Shown: positions 33,660-45,379 of the stretch, piece after piece
Position numbering within the stretch: position 1 is the first letter of the stretch
How the letters are laid out: each line of letters begins with the position of its first letter
Source of the DNA: Kappaphycus alvarezii
Lineage: Eukaryota; Rhodophyta; Florideophyceae; Gigartinales; Solieriaceae
Assembly (NCBI GenBank): GCA_002205965.3
Contig: NADL03000010.1
Span: 434,001-498,000, forward strand
DNA: 64,000 nucleotides
Direction of reading: 5' to 3'
The notes under the pieces: generated by a model
The model's input: the letters and a program-made list of their open reading frames with translations, nothing else
What the model was told of the DNA's origin: nothing
Database searches by the model: none
Program-made: the position numbers and the translations under genes

Positions 33660-35809
33660 ATACTGAATAAATTATTATTCCCCGGAGCCTCTTAGTAACC
33701 ATGTGAGTGAAAGTCACTGCACCAAACATGTGTTTGTCATTTCTCCAACTTCAGCCGTAATTGTTGATCCGCTCCCTTCGTATCCCTCAGTTCTAAATAA
33801 TTCAATGTGACGGTTAGCCCACAACTTGGAGCTTCACACAACACACAAATAAAGACTTATGAACCGATATAGTGGAGGCTGACGGAGAGATAATGGCGTG
33901 CATGGAGTCATAGGGGCGGTTACAGTGTCGAGAGCGCATATGCACATAGAGGTAAAGCAAACGTAGCTCAATCAAATAAGACGCGTAGGCAGGGAATTAC
34001 ATGAATTCATTCACTCAATCTCAAACATCCTTCCATCTGTTTCACCTTTGGAATGGGCACAGAGAATTGATTGGTGTAACTGCTGATGGCTTGGAAAGAA
34101 TCACTAAAAACGCGGCAATATAGGAAAGAATCACAGAAAAACAGTTAATACCACAAATAGAGCGGAAGCTCGGCAGAGTGGTGCACGATTTCCTGGATGT
34201 TATTCCTTCGTAAGAGCCTGCGGAAGACTGGTACCTCGATTTTAAACAGGGTTTATTCCTTGTGATCACGGCAGACGGGCCGCATTGGGAGATGACAACG
34301 GAAAGAATGGAGATGGCGGAATTGGGAGGCAAATGAGGAAGAGACCGAATATGTTTCGAGAAAAAGGATATAGTGTGCTCGATTCAGCAAGTAGAGGCCC
34401 CTTTTATGCAGAATGTGACGTTCTCTTGCTGAATTCGCAAACAAGTACCTTTTTGTTTGGTCGCCTACGTAGCCAAGTCGACCAATTACTTACTCGATTA
34501 CAAAACGGGTTTAACACTACCCATGCGCCTCAAAAGCCGGTTTCAGGCAGAAAGGGGGCATAGGTGAGCGATGCGTGAGTACTAGAGCCTTTATATCCAA
34601 GCAATACTTGGAGAGTAGAGAGGCGGATACTTAAGCGTGACTGGGGGACAAGGAGAAAAGTGGGGACATTCAGGTTGGCATTATGTGGAATAATTGTTGA
34701 TCGTACACTGAGTTCGAGGACCGTAAGTTAAAAAGGGGCCAACGGACAGAATACGTTCATCACCCGCTGCCGAGGTCACAAGCACCTGACCCTCCGTGAC
34801 GTCAAAGGAACACTGCATATATTCGGACCTTTTCTTAACATTTTAAGGGTAGCTATAAAAAATTTGACGTCATACTAGTGGGACGGTCAACAACGCTAAG
34901 TAAGAAAATCTTTAGACACGTAAGTTAGACAGGGCGACCGGATCTAGCACCGTATATGACATTGGAGAAAAATTAGACCGTACGGGTTTAAAACACAGAA
35001 AAGAGTACAAATACGAAACAAGCAGAACAAGAATATTAATAAAAAGACTAAAACACTTGTCGAATAGGACTACCTAACGCATTAACTTGTCTCGTTCTCA
35101 GATATGTTGAGCAATATTTATTTATCATTGCACACTTATCTATATCATTGGGCATACCTTGGATTTCAACTCCCCTGCTTCAGTCCCCGCCTTTATCCTA
35201 GATGTAGCTTTCTCCCCACTATCTAAGACCTCCTTCCTTCTATTCAACCCAATCCAAAAATCAGATACGTACTCTACATTTTCTTCTTTCGCCAATATTA
35301 CACGTATCCCGGCTTACACTTCTCCGCCCACCTCTGCCTAGTTTCCTTCATCGTTTCCTTACTTGAATGAAGTCAGAATCTTAGCCAAGCAAAATGCTGC
35401 CAAAAAATTTCTTCTTTTTGGTCGCGCGAGTCGCGCTGCCCATCCGCCACTCTCTGACATTTGCTTCTATAACATGTCTGCGTGTTCTGTTCTCTGTGCC
35501 ACTCGAGGCATGTTTGTGCGGCACTACAACATAATCTTTTATGTTCCTGCTCCATTCGGGTTTGATGCTTACGATAATTACCGATTTTACCGGGCTCTGG
35601 AATTTGGTGGCTCACCCAATTTTATTCTGATGTAAAATCAACGGATACGTTTGAATTTTGGTTTGCCCTGCTGAACTTGACCAAGACGAATTGCGCCCGT
35701 GGCTAAATACTATAAATTTTTTCCTCCCGATCTTGCCTCCTTCTCAGTTTTCACCCCTCAGATGCGGCGGATAGACCAAGCATCCTCCTAAACTTTTCAG
35801 CATTCATAG
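33660..35809. other. Mostly non-coding; unassigned open frames
   Basis: Frames at 34285-34563 (+), 34042-34332 (-) and 35363-35635 (+) show no motif. 34600-35150 is AT-rich with nothing recognisable. Confidence 0.4.
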
Positions 35810-36140
35810 AAGTCGCTTTGGAACATCGTCAAGCCGAGACAGTACGCGTCCAAATTTATTTATTCTGCGTTCAGAGATAGTGGGCAAGCAAGGTGATGTG
35901 GTGACCTAGTAAAATCGTGCACTGCAATTCACTTACCTTGATGAGCATCACGAGACAGGAGATGTGCACCCTAAATTTGGCGGAAGCATGTAAGTGGTGC
36001 ACAATATTCTTGACATCATTCTTTCCCATGTACCTGCAAGCGACTGGTCCATCGATATACGAAGGGGGTATTCTTGAGGTCGTTACAAATATTGTTCATT
36101 TTCGTAGGTGTCTACATAAATGTACGGAACGCCGGTCGTG
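35810..36140 (-). other. Exon-like unit 2 of a two-copy sequence with splice donor
   Basis: Diverged copy of 33390-33647. The minus-strand frame reads YMGKNDVKNIVHHLHA, then VMLIK directly at a GTAAGTGA donor. After the putative intron, text like AYCLGLT appears. The bases cgtcaagccgaga and gatgagcatc are shared with the other unit. Confidence 0.35.
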
Positions 36141-36149
36141 AATAAAGTA

Positions 36150-37242
36150 GCGCCGAGACCAGGGATGGTTAGGCACAAATAGATAGTGGGATTTTTGAAA
36201 AATAGGAGGCCTCTCCGACCCAATGGGTGTTATGGTCTGGTATTTACCTCTGTATAAAGTACCGTACACGAACGGCTGTCTGCTTCCCGAGCCGACGGAT
36301 CAGTTCACTGATTACGAACAGTGGGGTTTGCCCCACCTTTTTGCCTCCAAGGGCAGTTTCAGAGCATCAATAGGGCACAGATAACCGACGCGGGGTGGCG
36401 AAGCGACTATCGCAAACAGATATCAGGTAGTGGACAGGTAAAGAAATAACTGTGGTGATAACAGATTCACAGGTTAGTTATTGTTTACTAACAAAGGGAA
36501 GTTGGAGTTCCCCTTGTTTTCGACGTCTTGCATAAATGGTTGCCATACATTCTCTCTCATGCGCCATCAGACTTACCCCTGTCTGGATTCCCTCTGAACA
36601 AACCACAGCTGATGGGCTCTCATGATTGATTTAAACTCGTTAAAGCGGGTGTAAGTCCGCAAACCAATAACGAATATCAACACACTCTTAGGAATTCACT
36701 ACGTTTTTTTGTGCTGAAACGAAACATTCTTTCGATGGCTTCGAAGATATTGACGACTCATAGTGGATTACATCCACTTCCTTTTTTGTTTGGATGATCC
36801 GCTACAAAACAAAAGCCTCGCATGGGAAAAAGTACCGGATCTAAAATTCTTCGCCCCTGGGTTTACAACTATGCTCGTGTCCGGCAAATCACAGCACAGC
36901 TGGGACCGATACGCTCCTAGCCAGCAGTATACACCATGTATAAAAGATTTAGCGCTCGGAATCGCCCCCTTCTTGCTCCGCCAGGATAAGTTTTAATGGC
37001 AGTTGCCGTTACGCTTTCCCATGAATTATATCTTCGTCACGATTAATGTCGTCTGGTACGCCAAATTCAAATTATTTTCGACCTAAGTGACAAATATCCC
37101 GTCTTGACTACAATTCCATCACCAAGTCCCGAAAGTCATAATTTTTTACTATGGATCTCTTTTTGATTTTTATTTTCTGAGACGACTAATCACTTCCGTG
37201 AAGCCTGCTTAAAACGATTGAGTCTTCCATTCCAGCCAATAA
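36150..37242. other. No recognised gene
   Basis: An open frame at 36763-36996 (+) contains AWEKVPDLKFFAPGFTTMLV and could be an exon of an unknown gene; support is weak. Confidence 0.3.
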
Positions 37243-37587
37243 GTGTTCCGCCGGGCCATTCAAAGCGTGTTTGGACACCCGAATGGTTTTCCTCTGTCTC
37301 ATTCGTCCATTACGCCGCATTCTTTGCTATACGGAGGAGTCACGCTCAATTTTAACTCTGGAAGGTTAAATATGCTCGATATTCACCAAAGTGGTCGCTG
37401 GGCTCGCTTCAAGAAAACCGATCCTAACGTCAGAACAGGAGCAATGGAGGTCGTTAAACTACAATTTCGCGAAGAATTTCGCAAGATTATCTCCCTTGTA
37501 AATGTTGGCCTAGGACGGTTCTTCAATGTACCTGGTGTAAATGTGGGGTGGGATAGTCAAAGTCTACTCACTGAATTAGATCTCTAA
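37243..37587 (+). CDS. Hypothetical protein fragment
   Basis: An uninterrupted 114-codon frame with mixed composition (RWARFKKTDPNVRTGAMEVV, then QFREEFRKIISLVNVGLGRF) ending TAA. The composition looks protein-like, but I do not recognise it. It opens at a non-ATG codon, so it may be an internal or terminal exon, perhaps of the same unit as the frame at 36763-36996. Confidence 0.3.
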   Translation: MFRRAIQSVFGHPNGFPLSHSSITPHSLLYGGVTLNFNSGRLNMLDIHQSGRWARFKKTDPNVRTGAMEVVKLQFREEFRKIISLVNVGLGRFFNVPGVNVGWDSQSLLTELDL

Positions 37588-39165
37588 GCGTTTTGAATAT
37601 CTCATGTACTCAAAAAGAAGACAATTCTATTAAAATATTTTCCTTTTTAAAAATCGTTGTTTTATTCAGTTATTTAAGCTCAGGGTAGTGTTAGAGAAGT
37701 AGAATGCTGTTGCTCAAATGGAGGATAGGAGAAAAGGGGGACATTATTCTCGGTGCTGCGTAAACCAGAGGTTGGGCGCATGTTGATTGTCGGGACTGTA
37801 ATCTTTTGAATAGTTGCCAACAACAATCAAGAAATCTCAACCAGTCAGTCGCAGGTATACGAGTCTCCATGAATTCATTCAAACGCCATATTGTCAGAAC
37901 TTTTTCATCCAAACTGAGGCGACTCTAAATTTTGGGTCCAGAATGATGCAATGGTCATCAATACCAAGCCATAAAACATCTAGTTATGTAATTAATTCAA
38001 AGAGACCAAATATAGTACGGTATAGACCATTTCAGAAACATTCTATGGTTTCCTACTTTGAAACACACGGTAAAGAAAATTCAAAGACCAAAAATTTCAA
38101 GCATAACAAGCAATAAGTGAAAATAACCAAAACATTTGACAAAAAATGTCAATCTTACTAATAATACTCTTTCAAAGCAGGAAAATATAGATATCATAAA
38201 TTCATCGTGAAGTAAGTACGAAGGAACTAACAAGTATCTACTTTAAAAAACAAAAAGCAAACAAATACAATAAACATAATATTAAATAAACAAATTATGA
38301 AAAGAAAAATATTGTAAACAATGTGGAGGCAGTTTCTTAAGCGGGAGGGAGGGGCGTGGCGGAAGCGGTGATCAAATGGTGATGTGAAAGGTCTTGGTGA
38401 CGATTGGTGTTTCTTTCGCGCGTTGGAGCTCCGTGTATCTCCTCTCCTGGATAAAAATACTCGCGTAATATTTATTCCAGGCCGTGCTGCCCTTGCAGGA
38501 TGCCTCAGAATATCGATAAAATTAACCACATATGAAAATATCTAAAAGTCAGATAGCGTATTCTACTGTACGCACCTAGTGAGCATCCAGAAGCTCTAGT
38601 TGTACGCTACATTGTGCACCTTGTGGATACATGAAGTAGACCTGGGCCCAATGAATTTGATCAGCGGCGGAGGGCATAGAAAGGGGGGCGAGGCTACAGT
38701 GCCTTGCACTTCCAGCCCTTCTCTCGTACCACAACTCGTACCTGCGCACCTCCAACAACGCCCACAACACCAACAAAAACCTACGGCACACCACACAGGC
38801 TTAGCAAAGGCGGTGTTCGAGATCGTCTTCCTACTTTTTCCAACCCGCAAACTGCTCGCTCCATCTGTCGTAACCCCCTCGTTGTGTTGGATCACTTCTT
38901 CCGATCGGTGGTCGTAGGTAACGCAGACCAAACAGACAGCTTAGCGCTCGACGGGTGGGAAGGCATCTAGAAAACAGCTGCAATCTGTGTACGCGCGGAA
39001 GGCGTGGGGAGGGGAGAGGATCAATCTCCGGCTTGGGGGCAAGAAGCAGTTTCGGTGGGCGTACGACGGGGTTAGTATGCTTGTAACGAAATTGATTTCC
39101 GACCTCCACAAAATCGAGAGATAACAACCCATATTGGGACTCTATGTGGCCGTTCCGATCTCTAA
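37588..39165. other. No recognised gene
   Basis: AT-rich to 38350, then a GC-richer stretch. Minus-strand frames at 38227-38529, 38596-38931 and 38831-39127 overlap plus-strand frames of similar length. None has a motif I can name. Confidence 0.4.
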
Positions 39166-39624
39166 AAAGTTCATAAAAATGGGGATGGGGGGATCAAAGT
39201 TACATTCGAGGGTGACAAGGTCTATGAGAAGCTAAAGGGAGAAATAGCACTAGTTTTTGGTATTCATCTTGCGGAGTTCGCTATGGAGTCGTCTAGAGAT
39301 GTTAACAAGAGGACTATTTCGAGGCTTGTCTTTACGGAATCGGTTCATAATGACGAGGAGTACGGGGCACTAAAAGCAGACCCGGATTGGATGATATACA
39401 ATATTTAGCTCTCCACCAGTTTGGGGGAAGAGAAAGAAGTGGCGTATTACGCCAGATCGGAGACTGACCCCACTCCTCACGCCACTTTGCTCTACATAAC
39501 CGAATGGCAGCCTGTGATTCTATTTCCAGAACTTCAAGGCGACACGATCGCGACTATAAATGAAGGGTCTGTAGCACGCCGTATCCTAGATATAGACGCT
39601 TGGTGCAAGAGCCATCCCAGGTGA
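39166..39624 (+). pseudogene. Unknown protein fragment with one in-frame TAG
   Basis: A single plus-strand frame stays open over about 150 codons except for TAG at 39406-39408. Before it: KGEIALVFGIHLAEFAMESS and LVFTESVHNDEEYGALKADP. After it: LSTSLGEEKEVAYYARSETD and ATLLYITEWQPVILFPELQG. It ends at TGA 39622-39624. Composition is balanced and protein-like, and no frameshift is needed. I do not recognise the family. Gln would suit the TAG position, like the stops in nearby elements. Confidence 0.4.
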
Positions 39625-39887
39625 ATGAAGGACGTCAATTTCGCCTTGGCTTGTCCACCGTCTCCTTATGCATCCCTTTATTTTCTTCGGGAGCATCAAG
39701 TCTTCATTAATGACTCGACAAATCACTGTATGCTAGTGGCGGGAGCAAACAGTATTTCCCTTCTCCATCGAGCTGCTCAAGGTCGATCTATTTTGTAAAA
39801 AGTTTCCCAGGAGCTCTTTACCCCGGCGTAAACAAAGGGGATAACCCAATCCGCTTCGTAAATTTGAAGAACTGGGTGCGCCTTCTC

Positions 39888-40024
39888 CGTCCAACGAAGA
39901 AGCGCAGCAAGGTTGGAGTTCCTTTTGCTACCTATGCATCGTGCCTCTGCCCCTGCTTCGAGCCCCTGTCTCGAGCATCAAAAGGAACTTCAACCTTGCT
40001 GCGCTTCCTCGTTCGGCCCGGACG
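39888..40024. repeat. Imperfect inverted repeat, arms about 40-46 bases
   Basis: Arm 1 (39888-39927) contains aagcgcagcaaggttggag and ccttttg. Arm 2 (39979-40024) contains caaaaggaac and cttcaaccttgctgcgctt. They pair over most of their length around a loop of about 50 bases. Confidence 0.6.
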
Positions 40025-40263
40025 TCTACTACCACCCCTTCTACCCTCAGGTGGCATAGCAGATTGGCCGAGCCTCCTTGAGCAACTTTTGGTGCACCCA
40101 AAGCGACTGCAAGCCTAAGTTCTCCAACATAGTAGCGACTGTGAGGCAGCGCTTTACCCGTACTGCCGCAAGGCCTTCATATTACGTGCTCCTATAAAGC
40201 ACCATTATATCGTAATATCAGTTTCCCACTAGCATTTAATTGTTATCCTTTACTTTTTGGCGT

Positions 40264-40296
40264 ATGGTCCTTTCAATTTCTTGTTGAAAGGACCAT
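40264..40296. repeat. Perfect 13-base-arm hairpin
   Basis: atggtcctttcaa (40264-40276) and ttgaaaggaccat (40284-40296) pair perfectly around a 7-base loop. There is no T-run to suggest a terminator. Confidence 0.55.
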
Positions 40297-40299
40297 CCT

Positions 40300-41859
40300 G
40301 GAAGGTATTTTTGATCTTCTAGTGTCCTAGAAAAACGAAATGCTACCAATAATTTGTTGCTATCAATACCTCGTGTCTGTCCTTTACCTTCCAGTCGGGA
40401 CTACACGTGTACTACTGCTCTAAACTGCTCTTTGGGTGGTTATATAGGATTATAGTCCCGAAGGGCTAAACTTTGAATGGCGCGAGGGTATCGAACAGGT
40501 TGAAGTACCTACTGGCCCTGAAAAGCTATGAAACGGTACAGGAGCTGGTCAGTGTGGATTAAAAATATGCACCTGTTTTCTCAAAATATATTCATTTAAA
40601 GTGCCTAAAGTTTCTAACGTAGTACTTTTGTAAGAAGAAGTGAAGGATAAAATGGACTAAGCAGTCTGGCTCAATGGACTTGACGTGAAGTTGCTCGTTT
40701 CTTCACCGTTACTCAGTGTTTAATCGGAACTGAAGCTTCTTCGAGGTATAAAGTTGACTCTTAGTCACGTGACAACTTGACTATGCACTTTAATTTGGCT
40801 CATAACTAGCTTGATCTTTCTCGGAATATGCACTTGACTATGCCTGACCAGAAATTTCGGCTGAAGCTAAAATATCCATGTCACATTCTAAAAGCTATTA
40901 AGTACATTCAATCGAATCATCTTGACGAGGAAGGCTACAGGTGAGATATTTTCAAGACAAATGTTTGTTCCTCCTCTTCATATTCGTTCTCAAGAACAGA
41001 ACCAAACTTTTCCAGTAGTAAGTTGTACGTCTCACATATTTACGTATTCTCTTACAGACGGTGTTAGTCATTCCTTTACAAAGGACAACCCTATCTTTTG
41101 TTTTTACTCATCGAAGGCCAATATTATGGAGAATTGGCAGTGCTATTTATTTGACTCATCTCTGGTAATTTATTTTGATGACTTCTGTACAATAGTAGAT
41201 ACATCGTCCCATGTTTTAACGCATACAGCATTTCGCGAAGTTAAAGACTCTTTATGCCACAGTAAAATAAGATACTCAGAAACTATGCCAATTTTCAAGT
41301 CATACGTCTCATAATGGGGTATCGGGCAAGAGCCTACACTAGCTCTGCACACGATTTTAAGAAAGTTTCTTTTAAGTAATTTCAAGCCACTTACACATAC
41401 ACGTCCGACCAAGTAAAGCTTCGCATCAATTTGCTAGACGAGAAGTACCACTATCCTCTCTTGTGGACTCGATTCATTACTGTAATCGGGCCAAGGGACT
41501 GCAGGATGTTCCAAACTCAAGTCAAGAAAGAAAAGCTTCGAGTCAGGTCGAACGAAAAATCCAGGTGATCAGCCTAATGGGTAGTTCATTGATTGAAAAA
41601 TCTCGTCGATTCGGTTGCGCCGCCATTGGAAATACATTCATCCTGCTAGAAAAGTTGGACCCTTGTTCCAATTCAAAATTGAACGCCACAAAGATCCCCA
41701 AGATTTCCGAACTCGTCTCCGTGCGTCACACTTATTTCAAATAGGATATGGCGACGTACTTCGCCCGCATGGATTGGCTGGTGTGGTAACTCAGAAGCGT
41801 GGGTACTGCCAGTTAGGGCCCTCTCTTGATCTGTATATTGTGTCGCCTTAGGCGGTGTG
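40300..41859. other. Mostly unassigned; left flank of copia remnant
   Basis: A plus-strand frame at 40922-41314 (130 codons) and another at 41463-41744 have no motif. 40500-40900 is AT-rich. Confidence 0.35.
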
Positions 41860-43035
41860 ACGCAACAGCAGCCAGTGACTAGAGCTATCCAGACTCTTGC
41901 CGAGAAGAACATCAGTTAGAAGGACGTGAAAAATCGCTTCATTGAGGAAGCGAGCACGCTAGGCGAATTCTACTTACCATTTTTGCCAAATGTCTAATCA
42001 AGACACTTTGATGTTTTTTCTCAACCCCAGGAGCCCGGACAACAAGCTGAACTTGTCTGGTGCCTCCATCTAGAGGGATAGTGAGAGCAGTGAAAGCTTT
42101 TCGTCTTTTAAGAGGAAAGAAAAGACAAACTGGGCCGCTCAAGATGGGCCAAATTCTGTCATGACCCATGCCTTCCAGTATAAACAAACAGGTGCCTCGA
42201 CCGTATGATGTTAGATAGCGGGACTACTAACTTCATGTAGCACTACAGGGAACGTACAATTACTCCCCCGTTCTGGCGCGGCGTAAAGTTCCATTGCGAA
42301 TGTCGTGTGTCCAGGCAGCAGTGATGAGCCTATTTTGCGTCAAGCCTTGAAGTCGGTCGATCGTTACATGTGGCATCCTGCTACAAAATACGGGCTCAAC
42401 ACAGTTGAAGGCAATGAAAACTGGGATAATGAAAAGCCTCTCCCTATTTATGCATCAATTTTGCCGTCAGACATCGCCCTTAGCGCTTAGAGGGACGCCT
42501 CAGGTCAGATCGTACGCCCAAAGGCCCGGTTAATCGTTTGCGGAAATGTTAAACAATACGAATTCTTCTATTCACAACTGTGCGCTCGCGTTGCTTACAT
42601 TGAATTTACGTGGCTTATGATGGTGTAATTTATCGAAAAAGAACTAAAATGTGCTCTATTTTTATGTGAGGGGTGCTTTACTACACGCGAATTTGCCGAG
42701 AGACGAAAAAACCTAGGCTAGGTTGGGTGAGATGCAGAGGGTGTCGTCCACCAATGGTCAAGTCATTCGTCTGAATAAGCCCAGCTATGACTCTCGCCAA
42801 GCACCAAAGTGGTCCTACATGGGTCTTCCTGCCGTACTCAGAAGCTTGGTTTCGATTGGAGCAAGTCGAGCGATAGTCTGTTCAATATGAATTGAAGTCG
42901 AACCAAATTCATATTAGTACCCACATGGACAATACTTTACTTTTTAGGAAACTCGATGGTACTTCGTTCGCCAAAGAGGAATTGCTGAGGTCCAGGAAGC
43001 GATATACCTTGGAAACTGCTCACAAGTTCTTAGGA
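41860..43035 (+). pseudogene. Ty1/copia remnant: gag tail, protease site and RT, integrase absent
   Basis: Gag-like text near 41870-41960: TRAIQTLAEKNIS, then TAG, then KDVKNRFIEEASTLGE. The protease site MMLDSGTTNFM (42205-42237) matches the copia DSG(A/T)TxHM motif and is followed by TAG. Only about 90 bases later the RT begins (ALKSVDRYMWHP, 42305-42490), then SGQIVRPKARLIVCGN, GALLHANLPRDEKT and GQVIRLNKPSYDSRQAP. The catalytic box HMDNTLLF (D 42928-42930, N 42931-42933) replaces the usual YVDD. LDGTSFAKEELLRSRKRYTL and ETAHKFLG close the RT. The integrase, normally over 1 kb between protease and RT, is missing. In-frame stops include TAG before RDASG and TAA after LMMV. Confidence 0.75.
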
Positions 43036-45165
43036 TAGCTATTGAGCAGCGTTTAGCCGGCATATTCTTGTTGAAATGTGCCTTTTTTCTCTTCATAGGT
43101 AGCTAGAAATGTATAAACATAAACAAACAAAAAACATCGCTTCTTTCTCATTCTCTGTACGAGAAATGAATGCCGAAAATCGCTGCAGAGAAACAATAAA
43201 TGCAGGGCAATCCATATTTCCAGGTGTTGGGTGAGACTGTGCATAGCGTAACGCATAAGACCAGAGATTAGAAAGCTTACGTTTACTTAAATTATGACAT
43301 AAAATTGAGGTTGGAAGTATCTCGGAAACACTTGTGAATATTTTTCTCATGCATGCTCACGTGAAATATATGGGTTGTTTTTAGCGTATTAAATCCGAGC
43401 ATTTACAATAGGGCTCCTACTCTTACTTTTTTATACTATGTTTCCATTTACTTACAAAGAAAAGGGACCATTGATGTCGAAGGTGACATAGAAATCAACT
43501 GAAGCATACTAGTCTGGGCACAACCTTGACAGGATTAAAGGACTACACTCAGGAGAACTGCCAGAGATTACTTTGGAATTTGATGCATATCCTTCTCGTG
43601 ATACCAAATGTATGCACTGCTTATGTAAATGATTATTTCTAATCCACTATGGAAGTCAGCACCGTGCCCGGAGAATTAAAATTTCACCAATTATACGCGA
43701 GCAAAATATTTCAATACAGCAATCGAGTCAGTTTGCCAAAATTCAAATTGAAATTCACCGCTATAAGAAACAGGGACTGTATTTGTCTTTTATGTCTCAG
43801 TAAATGTCATATTACTAATTTCATTAACGTAACTGAGTTACCTGATGCCCAGTTTGCTACAAAAAGAAACTGTTATACTACAATTTCAGTGCTACGCGGC
43901 TGCATTGTACTACGGAGATTAGCCACACCGTCACATTTGATATATTTAGAGGAAATGTTTTGAAAAAATCATCAAAGCTATCAGAAATATTTCTGGGGGC
44001 CTGGGGTGTGTACTATTCACGAGAAGAAACCTCTTAACAGTTGGTATACCCCATTCTTTTGTACATGTTCGAGACGCAATACAAGCTGATCATATGAGAG
44101 AAAAACTCAATTTTCTTAATTAATGTAATAGATTTGTAGATACGGCTGTCATTGACATTTCTCGCCCGGGTAGCTCGCGTACGATTAAGCTCCTTGTAAA
44201 AGATGGTCATTAAAGCAAATATTCCATGAATTTTCAGACAGTTACCGCACCAGACTGAATTATAATGAACCTGTACGGAACTTTAGAAGGACGGCGCCAG
44301 GACGGGAATTTTTAGTGTGGAGTGGACTAGAAGAAGCAATGCCATCTGTGATGGAACAAAGGAAAGAAAGTTATTTCTTTTATAGAAGAAAAGAATACAT
44401 ACTCAGCTTGTTTCTTGAAACGATTCACCATGGAAGCTGTTTACAACCGTTTCAGACTGACTCGAACAGCGGCATGGCTAAAAAGGGTGAGGTCGAGTAT
44501 ATTTTCAAGCAAACAGAGGGAGTTTTAGGGTGTGCTCAGAGGACCCAAGTGGTGGATAAGAGGGAATAAATAACGCTTTCGGTGGTTGGGTGCCGCCAAA
44601 GTTCATCTGAAGGGGCTTCTGTAACTAGCGGTTTTTAGCAATTATTTAGCCATCCGAAACCAATTTTCACTACCTCATGACATTCTATCTTTATATTATA
44701 TAAATTAGCAATATTTGTTTCTGAAAATTCTGTGCAAAGCCCTGAACTGCATCAAGTGTACTGATGTATGCCAAGTTTCAAGTGGCATCGGTGCGTCATC
44801 TTTGGAAAGCACTAGAACTCCTGGTTTCTGACGTATAAGCGACTAGCAATTATGTCATTTTAATTTCTCAGCATACCGAAAAACCCAGACTGGTACTTTG
44901 GAAAGAGGATGATTGAGCAAGAGATATTTCTATTCATCGTTCGAGTAGTATATACCTTCTGTGTCACAGACCAGACGCCTGTGATTTTGTCCTCTAGTCT
45001 GCAAGCGTTCACTGCAGTCTCTATAACAAAGGATGGATTTTTTGGCTTTATCGTCTTGCAATCGCGATTTTTTCTGGACGCCCGACATTATTAAAGAACT
45101 ATTCCTCCTGCCACTGACCTCAACGAGCTTTTTTTAAGATAATTTGTGAACCATAAATTAGATGT
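43036..45165. other. Unassigned, AT-rich, between copia remnants
   Basis: Frames at 43649-43963, 44315-44569 and 44909-45094 (+) could hold decayed RNase H or spacer sequence but show no clear motif. Confidence 0.35.
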
Positions 45166-45169
45166 CGAA

Positions 45170-45375
45170 CATCCACGGTCTACGTGGTATTACACATGCT
45201 GATATTCGCTACAATTACTTATCCAGTTATGTGAGAGTTAATTCTCTCGACGTATGATAAATTCCATCGGGCACCAACAAAACTGATGCTATAGCAAAAT
45301 TACTGCGTGCGGACCTTCATCGCACTCAACGTCTTTCCATGAGCGTTATAGGAGCTCTCAATACGTATTATTACT
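45170..45375 (+). pseudogene. Copia RNase H C-terminal remnant
   Basis: ITHADIRYNYLSSYVRVNSL, two stops, then IPSGTNKTDAIAKLLRADLH (45261 onward). The copia RNase H domain ends with a pattern like IxxIxxxxNxADxxTK, so this short piece fits. It may belong to the RT remnant at 46560-46830 or to another lost copy. Confidence 0.4.
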
Positions 45376-45379
45376 GAAA

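Noticed and set aside
38596..39127. Overlapping minus-strand frames of about 100 codons
   Set aside because: Both strands give frames of similar length and neither has a family motif; GC-rich composition explains them.
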